Shown piece by piece: positions 51,319-63,937 of a stretch of DNA of 64,000 nt. The notes beneath the pieces were generated by a model. That model made no database searches and was not told the origin of the DNA. It saw nothing but the letters and a program-made list of their open reading frames with translations. Every line of letters begins with the position of its first letter. Positions within the stretch are counted from its first letter, which is position 1. This DNA comes from Tenodera sinensis (taxonomy: Eukaryota; Arthropoda; Insecta; Mantodea; Mantidae): NCBI GenBank assembly GCA_030765045.1, contig CM060968.1, positions 110,697,404-110,761,403 on the forward strand, read 5' to 3'. A program made the translations under genes and the position numbers.

Positions 51319-54031
51319 TGTACATTTCTTGATTGTACAATGAAAATGTGTATGTTTTGATGTACATTTCTTGTATATACAATGAAAATGTGTAAGTTTT
51401 GATGTACATTTCTTGTATATACAATGAAAATGTGTAGTTTTGATGTACATTTCTTGTATGTACAATGAAAATGTGTAGTTTTGATGTAGATTTCTTGTAT
51501 GTACAATGAAAATGTGTAAGTTTTGATGTACATTTCTTGTATATACAATGAAAATGTGTAAGCTTTGATGTACATTTCTTGTGTGTAGAATGAAAATGTG
51601 TATGTTTTGATGTACATTTCTTGTATATACAATGAAAATGTGTAGTTTTGATGTACATTTCTTGTATGTACAATGAAAATGTGTAAATTTGATGTACATT
51701 TCTTGAATGTACAATGAAAATGTGTAAGTTTTGATGTACATTTCTTGTATATACAATGAAAATGTGTAGTTTTGATGTACATTTCTTGTATGTACAATGA
51801 AAATGTGTAGTTTTGATGTACATTTCTTGAATGTACAATGAAAATGTGTAAGTTTTGATGTACATTTCTTGTATATACAATGAAAACGTGTAAGTTTTGA
51901 TGTACATTTCTTGTATATACAATGAAAATGTGTAGTTTTGATGTACATTTCTTGTATGTACAATGAAAATGTGTATGTTTTGATGTACATTTCTTGTATA
52001 TACAATGAAAATGTGTAGTTTTGATGTACATTTCTTGTATGTACAATGAAAATGTGTAGTTTTGATGTACATTTCTTGAATGTACAATGAAAATGTGTAA
52101 GTTTTGATGTACATTTCTTGTATATACAATGAAAATGTGTAGTTTTGATGTACATTTCTTGTATGTACAATGAAAATGTGTAGTTTTGATGTACATTTCT
52201 TGAATGTACAATGAAAATGTGTAAGTTTTGATGTACATTTCTTGTATATACAATGAAAACGTGTAAGTTTTGATGTACATTTCTTGTATGTACAATGAAA
52301 ATGTGTAGTTTTGATGTACATTTCTTGAATGTACAATGAAAATGTGTAAGTTTTGATGTACATTTCTTGTATATACAATGAAACTGTGTAAGTTTTGATG
52401 TACATTTCTTGTATATACAATGAAAATGTGTAAGTTTTGATGTACATTTCTTGTATATACAATGAAAATGTGTAGTTTTGATGTACATTTCTTGTATATA
52501 CAATGAAAATGTGTAGTTTTGATGTACATTTCTTGTATATACAATGAAAATGTGTAGTTTTGATGTACATTTCTTGTATATACAATGAAAATGTGTAGTT
52601 TTGATGTACATTTCTTGTATGTACAATGAAAATGTGTAAGTTTTGATGTACATTTCTTGTATGTACAATGAAAATGTGTAGTTTTGATGTACATTTCTTG
52701 TATATACAATGAAAATGTGTAGTTTTGATGTACATTTCTTGAATGTACAATGAAAATGTGTAAGTTTTGATGTACATTTCTTGTATATACAATGAAAATG
52801 TGTAGTTTTGATGTACATTTCTTGTATATACAATGAAAATGTGTAAGTTTTGATGTACATTTCTTGTATATACAATGAAAATGTGTAGTTTTGATGTACA
52901 TTTCTTGAATGTACAATGAAAATGTGTAAGTTTTGATGTACATCTTTTGTATATACAATGAAAATGTGTAAGTTTTGATGTACATTTCTTGTATATACAA
53001 TGAAAATGTGTAGTTTTGATGTACATTTCTTGTATATACAATGAAAATGTGTAGTATTGATGTACAGTTCTTGTATATACAATGAAAATGTGTAAGTTTT
53101 GATGTACATTTCTTGTATATACAATGAAAATGTGTAGTTTTGATGTACATTTCTTGAATGTACAATGAAAATGTGTAAGTTTTGATGTACATTTCTTGTA
53201 TATACAATGAAAATGTGTAGTTTTGATGTACATTTCTTGAATGTACAATGAAAATGTGTAAGTTTTGATGTACATTTCTTGTATATACAATGAAAATGTG
53301 TAGTTTTGATGTACATTTCTTGTATATACAATGAAAATGTGTAGTTTTGATGTACATTTCTTGTATATACAATGAAAATGTGTAGTTTTGATGTACATTT
53401 CTTGTATATACAATGAAAATGTGTAGTTTTGATGTACATTTCTTGAATGTACAATGAAAATGTGTAAGTTTTGATGTACATTTCTTGTATATACAATGAA
53501 AATGTGTAGTTTTGATGTACATTTCTTGTATATACAATGAAAATGTGTAGTATTGATGTACAGTTCTTGTATATACAATGAAAATGTGTAAGTTTTGATG
53601 TACATTTCTTGTATATACAATGAAAATGTGTATGTTTTGATGTACATTTCTTGTATGTACAATGAAAATGTGTAAGTTTTGATGTACATTTCTTGTATAT
53701 ACAATGAAAATGTGTATGTTTTGATGTACATTTCTTGTATGTACAATTAATATGTATAGTTTTGATGTACATTTCTTGATTGTACAATGAAAATGTGTAG
53801 TTTTGATGTACATTTCTTGAGTGTACAATGAAAAAGTGTAAGTTTTGATGTACATTTCTTGTATATACAATGAGAATGTGTAAGTTTTGATGTACATTTC
53901 TTGTATATACAATGAAAATGTGTATGTTTTGATGTACATTTCTTGAATGTACAATGAAAATGTGTAAGTTGTGATGTACTTTTCTTGTATATACAATGAA
54001 AATGTGTAGTTTTGATGTGTATTTCTTGTAT
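50165..54031 (+). repeat. 3867-bp tandem unit, copy 2
   Basis: Directly adjoins copy 1. The few differences I found are GATATAC for GATGTAC near 50400, CCTG for CTTG near 50451, CTTG for CATG near 53485, AATTAATATG for AATTAAAATG near 53748 and GTGTATTTC near 54017. Beyond 54031 the sequence continues with a 3157-bp offset to this copy, up to about 55.5 kb. Confidence 0.92.
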
Positions 54032-54239
54032 GTACAATGAAAATGTGTAGTTTTGATGTACATTTCTTGAATGTACAATGAAAATGTGTAAGTTTTGATG
54101 TACATTTCTTGTATGTACAATGAAAATGTGTAAGTTTTGATGTACATTTCTGGTATATACAATGAAAATGTGTAAGTGTTGATGTACATTTCTTGTATGT
54201 ACAATGAAAATGTGTAAGTTTTGATGTACATTTCTTGAG

Positions 54240-57200
54240 TGTACAATGAAAATGTGTAAGTTTTGATGTACATTTCTTGTATGTACAATGAAAATGTGTA
54301 AGTTTTGATGTACATTTCTTGTATATACAATGAATATATGTAAGTTTTGATGTACATTTCTTGTATATACAATGAAAATGTGTAAGTTTTGATGTACATT
54401 TCTTGTATATACAATGAAAATGTGTATGTTTTGATGTACATTTCTTGTATGTACAATTAAAATGTGTAGTTTTGATGTACATTTCTTGATTGTACAATGA
54501 AAATGTGTATGTTTTGATGTACATTTCTTGTATATACAATGAAAATGTGTAAGTTTTGATGTACATTTCTTGTATATACAATGAAAATGTGTAGTTTTGA
54601 TGTACATTTCTTGTATGTACAATGAAAATGTGTAGTTTTGATGTAGATTTCTTGTATGTACAATGAAAATGTGTAAGTTTTGATGTACATTTCTTGTATA
54701 TACAATGAAAATGTGTAAGCTTTGATGTACATTTCTTGTGTGTAGAATGAAAATGTGTATGTTTTGATGTACATTTCTTGTATATACAATGAAAATGTGT
54801 AGTTTTGATGTACATTTCTTGTATGTACAATGAAAATGTGTAAATTTGATGTACATTTCTTGAATGTACAATGAAAATGTGTAAGTTTTGATGTACATTT
54901 CTTGTATATACAATGAAAATGTGTAGTTTTGATGTACATTTCTTGTATGTACAATGAAAATGTGTAGTTTTGATGTACATTTCTTGAATGTACAATGAAA
55001 ATGTGTAAGTTTTGATGTACATTTCTTGTATATACAATGAAAACGTGTAAGTTTTGATGTACATTTCTTGTATATACAATGAAAATGTGTAGTTTTGATG
55101 TACATTTCTTGTATGTACAATGAAAATGTGTATGTTTTGATGTACATTTCTTGTATATACAATGAAAATGTGTAGTTTTGATGTACATTTCTTGTATGTA
55201 CAATGAAAATGTGTAGTTTTGATGTACATTTCTTGAATGTACAATGAAAATGTGTAAGTTTTGATGTACATTTCTTGTATATACAATGAAAATGTGTAGT
55301 TTTGATGTACATTTCTTGTATGTACAATGAAAATGTGTAGTTTTGATGTACATTTCTTGAATGTACAATGAAAATGTGTAAGTTTTGATGTACATTTCTT
55401 GTATATACAATGAAAACGTGTAAGTTTTGATGTACATTTCTTGTATGTACAATGAAAATGTGTAGTTTTGATGTACATTTCTTGAATGTACAATGAAAAT
55501 GTGTAGTTTTGATGTACATTTCTTGAATGTACAATGAAAATGTGTAAGTTTTGATGTTCATTTCTTGTATATACAATGAAACTGTGTAAGTTTTGATGTA
55601 CATTTCTTGTATATACAATGAAAATGTGTAAGTTTTGATGTACATTTCTTGTATATACAATGAAAATGTGTAGTTTTGATGTACATTTCTTGTATATACA
55701 ATGAAAATGTGTAGTTTTGATGTACATTTCTTGTATATACAATGAAAATGTGTAGTTTTGATGTACATTTCTTGTATATACAATGAAAATGTGTAGTTTT
55801 GATGTACATTTCTTGTATGTACAATGAAAATGTGTAAGTTTTGATGTACATTTCTTGTATGTACAATGAAAATGTGTAGTTTTGATGTACATTTCTTGTA
55901 TATACAATGAAAATGTGTAGTTTTGATGTACATTTCTTGAATGTACAATGAAAATGTGTAAGTTTTGATGTACATTTCTTGTATATACAATGAAAATGTG
56001 TAGTTTTGATGTACATTTCTTGTATATACAATGAAAATGTGTAAGTTTTGATGTACATTTCTTGTATATACAATGAAAATGTGTAGTTTTGAGGTACATT
56101 TCTTGAATGTACAATGAAAATGTGTAAGTTTTGATGTACATCTTTTGTATATACAATGAAAATGTGTAAGTTTTGATGTACATTTCTTGTATATACAATG
56201 AAAATGTGTAGTTTTGATGTACATTTCTTGTATATACAATGAAAATGTGTAGTATTGATGTACAGTTCTTGTATATACAATGAAAATGTGTAAGTTTTGA
56301 TGTACATTTCTTGTATATACAATGAAAATGTGTAGTTTTGATGTACATTTCTTGAATGTACAATGAAAATGTGTAAGTTTTGATGTACATTTCTTGTATA
56401 TACAATGAAAATGTGTAGTTTTGATGTACATTTCTTGAATGTACAATGAAAATGTGTAAGTTTTGATGTACATTTCTTGTATATACAATGAAAATGTGTA
56501 GTTTTGATGTACATTTCTTGTATATACAATGAAAATGTGTAGTTTTGATGTACATTTCTTGTATATACAATGAAAATGTGTAGTTTTGATGTACATTTCT
56601 TGTATATACAATGAAAATGTGTAGTTTTGATGTACATTTCTTGAATGTACAATGAAAATGTGTAAGTTTTGATGTACATTTCTTGTATATACAATGAAAA
56701 TGTGTAGTTTTGATGTACATTTCTTGAATGTACAATGAAAATGTGTAAGTTTTGATGTACATTTCTTGTATATACAATGAAAATGTGTAGTTTTGATGTA
56801 CATTTCTTGTATATACAATGAAAATGTGTAAGTTTTGATGTACATTTCTTGTATATACAATGAAAATGTGTAAGTTTTGATGTACATTTCTTGTATATAC
56901 AATGAAAATGTGTAGTTTTGATGTACATTTCTTGAATGTACAATGAAAATGTGTAAGTTTTGATGTACATTTCTTGTATATACAATGAAAATGTGTAAGT
57001 TTTGATGTACATTTCTTGTATATACAATGAAAATGTGTAAGTTTTGATGTACATTTCTTGTATATACAATGAAAATGTGTAGTTTTGATGTACATTTCTT
57101 GAATGTACAATGAAAATGTGTAGTTTTGATGTACATTTCTTGAATGTACAATGAAAATGTGTAAGTTTTGATGTACATTTCTTGTATATACAATGAAAAT

Positions 57201-57590
57201 GTGTAAGTTTTGATGTACATTTCTTGTATATACAATGAAAATGTGTAGTTTTGATGTACATTTCTTGAATGTACAATGAAAATGTGTAAGTTTTGATGTA
57301 CATTTCTTGTATATACAATGAAAATGTGTAGTTTTGATGTACATTTCTTGTATATACAATGAAAATGTGTAGTTTTGATGTACATTTCTTGTATATACAA
57401 TGAAAATGTGTAGTTTTGATGTACATTTCTTGTATATACAATGAAAATGTGTAGTTTTGATGTACATTTCTTGAATGTACAATGAAAATGTGTAAGTTTT
57501 GATGTACATTTCTTGTGTGTAGAATGAAAATGTGTATGTTTTGATGTACATTTCTTGAATGTACAATGAAAATGTGTAAGTTTTGATGTA
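54240..57590 (+). repeat. 6360-bp-offset block, copy 1
   Basis: Matches 60600-63937 with a constant 6360-bp offset and no indel seen, for example AAGCTTTG at 54717 and 61077. Its first part also matches the 3867-bp units at a 3157-bp offset, rising to 3198 after an extra 41-bp monomer near 55501. From 56 kb it is rich in an 83-bp dimer pattern. Confidence 0.9.
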
Positions 57591-60500
57591 CATTTCTTGT
57601 ATATACAATGAAAATGTGTAAGTTTTGATGTACATTTCTTGTATATACAATGAAAATGTGTAGTTTTGATGTACATTTCTTGTATATACAATGAAAATGT
57701 GTAGTATTGATGTACATTTCTTGTATATACAATGAAAATGTGTAGTTTTGATGTACATTTCTTGTATATACAATGAAAATGTGTAGTTTTGATGTACATT
57801 TCTTGTATATACAATGAAAATGTGTAGTTTTGATGTACATTTCTTGTATATACAATGAAAATGTGTAGTATTGATGTACATTTCTTGTATATACAATGAA
57901 AATGTGTAAGTTTTGATGTACATTTCTTGAGTGTACAATGAAAATGTGTAAGTTTTGATGTACATTTCTTGTATATACAATGAAAATGTGTAAGTTTTGA
58001 TGTACATTTCTTGTATATACAATGAAAATGTGTAAGTTTTGATGTACATTTCCTGTATATACAATGAAAATGTGTATGTTTTGATGTACATTTCTTGAAT
58101 GTACAATGAAAATGTGTAAGTTTTGATGTACATTTCTTGTATATACAATGAAAATGTGTAAGTTTTGATGTACATTTCTTGTATATACAATGAAAATGTG
58201 TATGTTTTGATGTACATTTCTTGAATGTACAATGAAAATGTGTAAGTTGTGATGTACATTTCTTGTATATACAATGAAAACGTGTAAGTTTTGATGTACA
58301 TTTCTTGTATATACAATGAAAATGTGTAGTTTTGATGTACATTTCTTGTATGTACAATGAAAATGTGTAAGTGTTGATGTACATTTCTTGTATATACAAT
58401 CAAAATGTGTAAGTTTTGATGTACATTTCTTGTATATACAATGAAAATGTGTAGTTTTGATGTACATTTCTTGTATGTACAATGAAAATGTGTAAGTGTT
58501 GATGTACATTTCTTGTATGTAAAATGAAAATGTGTAGTTTTGATGTACATTTCTTGAGTGTACAATGAAAATGTGTAAGTGTTGATGTACATTTCTTGTA
58601 TGTACAATGAAAATGTGTAAGTTTTGATGTACATTTCTTGAGTGTACAATGAAAAAGTGTAAGTTTTGATGTACATTTCTTGTATATACAATGAAAATGT
58701 GTAAGTTTTGATGTACATTTCTTGTATATACAATGAAAATGTGTATGTTTTGATGTACATTTCTTGAATGTACAATGAAAATGTGTAAGTTGTGATGTAC
58801 ATTTCTTGTATATACAATGAAAACGTGTAAGTTTTGATGTACATTTCTTGTATATACAATGAAAATGTGTAGTTTTGATGTACATTTCTTGTATGTACAA
58901 TGAAAATGTGTAGTTTTGATGTACATTTCTTGAATGTACAATGAAAATGTGTAAGTTTTGATGTACATTTCTTGTATGTACAATGAAAATGTGTAAGTTT
59001 TGATGTACATTTCTGGTATATACAATGAAAATGTGTAAGTGTTGATGTACATTTCTTGTATGTACAATGAAAATGTGTAAGTTTTGATGTACATTTCTTG
59101 AGTGTACAATGAAAATGTGTAAGTTTTGATGTACATTTCTTGTATGTACAATGAAAATGTGTAAGTTTTGATGTACATTTCTTGTATATACAATGAAAAT
59201 GTGTAGTTTTGATGTACATTTCTTGTATGTACAATGAAAATGTGTAGTTTTGATGTACATTTCTTGAATGTACAATGAAAATGTGTAAGTTTTGATGTAC
59301 ATTTCTTGTATGTACAATGAATATATGTAAGTTTTGATGTACATTTCTTGTATATACAATGAAAATGTGTAAGTTTTGATGTACATTTCTTATATATACA
59401 ATGAAAATGTGTAAGTTTTGATGTACATTTCTTGTATATACAATGAAAATGTGTAGTTTTGATGTACATTTCTTGTATGTACAATGAAAATGTGTAAGTT
59501 TTGATGTACATTTCTTGTATATACAATGAAGATGTGTATGTTTTGATGTACATTTCTTGTATGTACAATTAAAATGTGTAGTTTTGATGTACATTTCTTG
59601 ATTGTACAATGAAAATCTGTAAGTTTTGATGTACATTTCTTGTATATACAATGAAAATGTGTAAGTTTTGATGTACGTTTCTTGTATATACAATGAAAAT
59701 GTGTAGTTTTGATGTACATTTCTTGTATGTACAATGAAAATGTGTAGTTTTGATGTACATTTCTTGTATGTACAATAAAAATGTGTAAGTTTTGATGTAC
59801 ATTTCTTGTATATACAATGAAAATGTGTAAGTTTTGATGTACATTTCTTGTGTGTAGAATGAAAATGTGTATGTTTTGATGTACATTTCTTGTATATACA
59901 ATGAAAATGTGTAGTTTTGATGTACATTTCTTGTATGTACAATGAAAATGTGTAGTTTTGATGTACATTTCTTGAATGTACAATGAAAATGTGTAAGTTT
60001 TGATGTACATTTCTTGTATATACAATGAAAATGTGTAAGTTTTGATGTACATTTCTTGTATATACAATGAAAATGTGTAGTTTTGATTTACATTTCTTGT
60101 ATGTACAATGAAAATGTGTAAGTTTTCATGTACATTTCTTGTATATACAATGAAAATGTGTAGTTTTGATGTACATTTCTTGTATGTACAATGAAAATGT
60201 GTAGTTTTGATGTACATTTCTTGAATGTACAATGAAAATGTGTAAGTTTTGATGTACATTTCTTGTATATACAATGAAAATGTGTAAGTTTTGACGTACA
60301 TTTCTTGTATATACAATGAAAATGTGTAAGTTTTGATGTACATTTCTTGTATATACACTGAAAATGTGTAAGTTTTTATGTACATTTCTTGTATATACAA
60401 TGAAAATGTGTAGTTTTGATGTACATTTCTTGTATGTACAATGAAAATGTGTAGTTTTGATGTACATTTCTTGTATATACAATGAAAATGTGTAGTTTTG

Positions 60501-60599
60501 ATGTACATTTCTTGAATGTACAATGAAAATGTGTAAGTTTTGATGTACATTTCTTGTATATACAATGAAAATGTGTAGTTTTGATGTACATTTCTTGTA
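57591..60599 (+). repeat. Mosaic stretch between the 6360-bp-offset copies
   Basis: Satellite only. The part at 58.5-59.2 kb follows 42.35-43.1 kb: GAAAAAGTG at 42507 and 58651, and AAGTTGTG at 42643 and 58787, are both 16144 bp apart. Other parts carry GATTG cores, a GTAAAATG core near 58519 and the four-monomer CTGGTATATAC motif near 59010. Confidence 0.8.
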
Positions 60600-63500
60600 T
60601 ATACAATGAAAATGTGTAAGTTTTGATGTACATTTCTTGTATGTACAATGAAAATGTGTAAGTTTTGATGTACATTTCTTGTATATACAATGAATATATG
60701 TAAGTTTTGATGTACATTTCTTGTATATACAATGAAAATGTGTAAGTTTTGATGTACATTTCTTGTATATACAATGAAAATGTGTATGTTTTGATGTACA
60801 TTTCTTGTATGTACAATTAAAATGTGTAGTTTTGATGTACATTTCTTGATTGTACAATGAAAATGTGTATGTTTTGATGTACATTTCTTGTATATACAAT
60901 GAAAATGTGTAAGTTTTGATGTACATTTCTTGTATATACAATGAAAATGTGTAGTTTTGATGTACATTTCTTGTATGTACAATGAAAATGTGTAGTTTTG
61001 ATGTAGATTTCTTGTATGTACAATGAAAATGTGTAAGTTTTGATGTACATTTCTTGTATATACAATGAAAATGTGTAAGCTTTGATGTACATTTCTTGTG
61101 TGTAGAATGAAAATGTGTATGTTTTGATGTACATTTCTTGTATATACAATGAAAATGTGTAGTTTTGATGTACATTTCTTGTATGTACAATGAAAATGTG
61201 TAAATTTGATGTACATTTCTTGAATGTACAATGAAAATGTGTAAGTTTTGATGTACATTTCTTGTATATACAATGAAAATGTGTAGTTTTGATGTACATT
61301 TCTTGTATGTACAATGAAAATGTGTAGTTTTGATGTACATTTCTTGAATGTACAATGAAAATGTGTAAGTTTTGATGTACATTTCTTGTATATACAATGA
61401 AAACGTGTAAGTTTTGATGTACATTTCTTGTATATACAATGAAAATGTGTAGTTTTGATGTACATTTCTTGTATGTACAATGAAAATGTGTATGTTTTGA
61501 TGTACATTTCTTGTATATACAATGAAAATGTGTAGTTTTGATGTACATTTCTTGTATGTACAATGAAAATGTGTAGTTTTGATGTACATTTCTTGAATGT
61601 ACAATGAAAATGTGTAAGTTTTGATGTACATTTCTTGTATATACAATGAAAATGTGTAGTTTTGATGTACATTTCTTGTATGTACAATGAAAATGTGTAG
61701 TTTTGATGTACATTTCTTGAATGTACAATGAAAATGTGTAAGTTTTGATGTACATTTCTTGTATATACAATGAAAACGTGTAAGTTTTGATGTACATTTC
61801 TTGTATGTACAATGAAAATGTGTAGTTTTGATGTACATTTCTTGAATGTACAATGAAAATGTGTAGTTTTGATGTACATTTCTTGAATGTACAATGAAAA
61901 TGTGTAAGTTTTGATGTACATTTCTTGTATATACAATGAAACTGTGTAAGTTTTGATGTAGATTTCTTGTATATACAATGAAAATGTGTAAGTTTTGATG
62001 TACATTTCTTGTATATACAATGAAAATGTGTAGTTTTGATGTACATTTCTTGTATATACAATGAAAATGTGTAGTTTTGATGTACCTTTCTTGTATATAC
62101 AATGAAAATGTGTAGTTTTGATGTACATTTCTTGTATATACAATGAAAATGTGTAGTTTTGATGTACATTTCTTGTATGTACAATGAAAATGTGTAAGTT
62201 TTGATGTACATTTCTTGTATGTACAATGAAAATGTGTAGTTTTGATGTACATTTCTTGTATATACAATGAAAATGTGTAGTTTTGATGTACATTTCTTGA
62301 ATGTACAATGAAAATGTGTAAGTTTTGATGTACATTTCTTGTATATACAATGAAAATGTGTAGTTTTGATGTACATTTCTTGTATATACAATGAAAATGT
62401 GTAAGTTTTGATGTACATTTCTTGTATATACAATGAAAATGTGTAGTTTTGAGGTACATTTCTTGAATGTACAATGAAAATGTGTAAGTTTTGATGTACA
62501 TCTTTTGTATATACAATGAAAATGTGTAAGTTTTGATGTACATTTCTTGTATATACAATGAAAATGTGTAGTTTTGATGTACATTTCTTGTATATACAAT
62601 GAAAATGTGTAGTATTGATGTACAGTTCTTGTATATACAATGAAAATGTGTAAGTTTTGATGTACATTTCTTGTATATACAATGAAAATGTGTAGTTTTG
62701 ATGTACATTTCTTGAATGTACAATGAAAATGTGTAAGTTTTGATGTACATTTCTTGTATATACAATGAAAATGTGTAGTTTTGATGTACATTTCTTGAAT
62801 GTACAATGAAAATGTGTAAGTTTTGATGTACATTTCTTGTATATACAATTAAAATGTGTAGTTTTGATGTACATTTCTTGTATATACAATGAAAATGTGT
62901 AGTTTTGATGTACATTTCTTGTATATACAATGAAAATGTGTAGTTTTGATGTACATTTCTTGTATATACAATGAAAATGTGTAGTTTTGATGTACATTTC
63001 TTGAATGTACAATGAAAATGTGTAAGTTTTGATGTACATTTCTTGTATATACAATGAAAATGTGTAGTTTTGATGTACATTTCTTGAATGTACAATGAAA
63101 ATGTGTAAGTTTTGATGTACATTTCTTGTATATACAATGAAAATGTGTAGTTTTGATGTACATTTCTTGTATATACAATGAAAATGTGTAAGTTTTGATG
63201 TACATTTCTTGTATATACAATGAAAATGTGTAAGTTTTGATGTACATTTCTTGTATATACAATGAAAATGTGTAGTTTTGATGTACATTTCTTGAATGTA
63301 CAATGAAAATGTGTAAGTTTTGATGTACATTTCTTGTATATACAATGAAAATGTGTAAGTTTTGATGTACATTTCTTGTATATACAATGAAAATGTGTAA
63401 GTTTTGATGTACATTTCTTGTATATACAATGAAAATGTGTAGTTTTGATGTACATTTCTTGAATGTACAATGAAAATGTGTAGTTTTGATGTACATTTCT

Positions 63501-63937
63501 TGAATGTACAATGAAAATGTGTAAGTTTTGATGTACATTTCTTGTATATACAATGAAAATGTGTAAGTTTTGATGTACATTTCTTGTATATACAATGAAA
63601 ATGTGTAGTTTTGATGTACATTTCTTGAATGTACAATGAAAATGTGTAAGTTTTGATGTACATTTCTTGTATATACAATGAAAATGTGTAGTTTTGATGT
63701 ACATTTCTTGTATATACAATGAAAATGTGTAGTTTTGATGTACATTTCTTGTATATACAATGAAAATGTGTAGTTTTGATGTACATTTCTTGTATATACA
63801 ATGAAAATGTGTAGTTTTGATGTACATTTCTTGAATGTACAATGAAAATGTGTAAGTTTTGATGTACATTTCTTGTGTGTAGAATGAAAATGTGTATGTT
63901 TTGATGTACATTTCTTGAATGTACAATGAAAATGTGT
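60600..63937 (+). repeat. 6360-bp-offset block, copy 2
   Basis: Partner of 54240-57590. Differences noticed are GTACAT for GTTCAT near 61918, GTAGATTTC near 61961, GTACCTTTC near 62091 and CAATTAAAATG near 62849. The copies part at about 63938, where a TAG linker replaces TAAG. Confidence 0.9.

Noticed and set aside
51300..59942. Very long reverse-strand ORFs (up to 2,880 codons) of 14-residue repeats
   Set aside because: All three reverse frames are open at once because the 42-bp monomer lacks reverse-strand stops. 41-bp monomers switch frame freely, and block copying ignores frame. There is no unique N- or C-terminal sequence and no gene signals.
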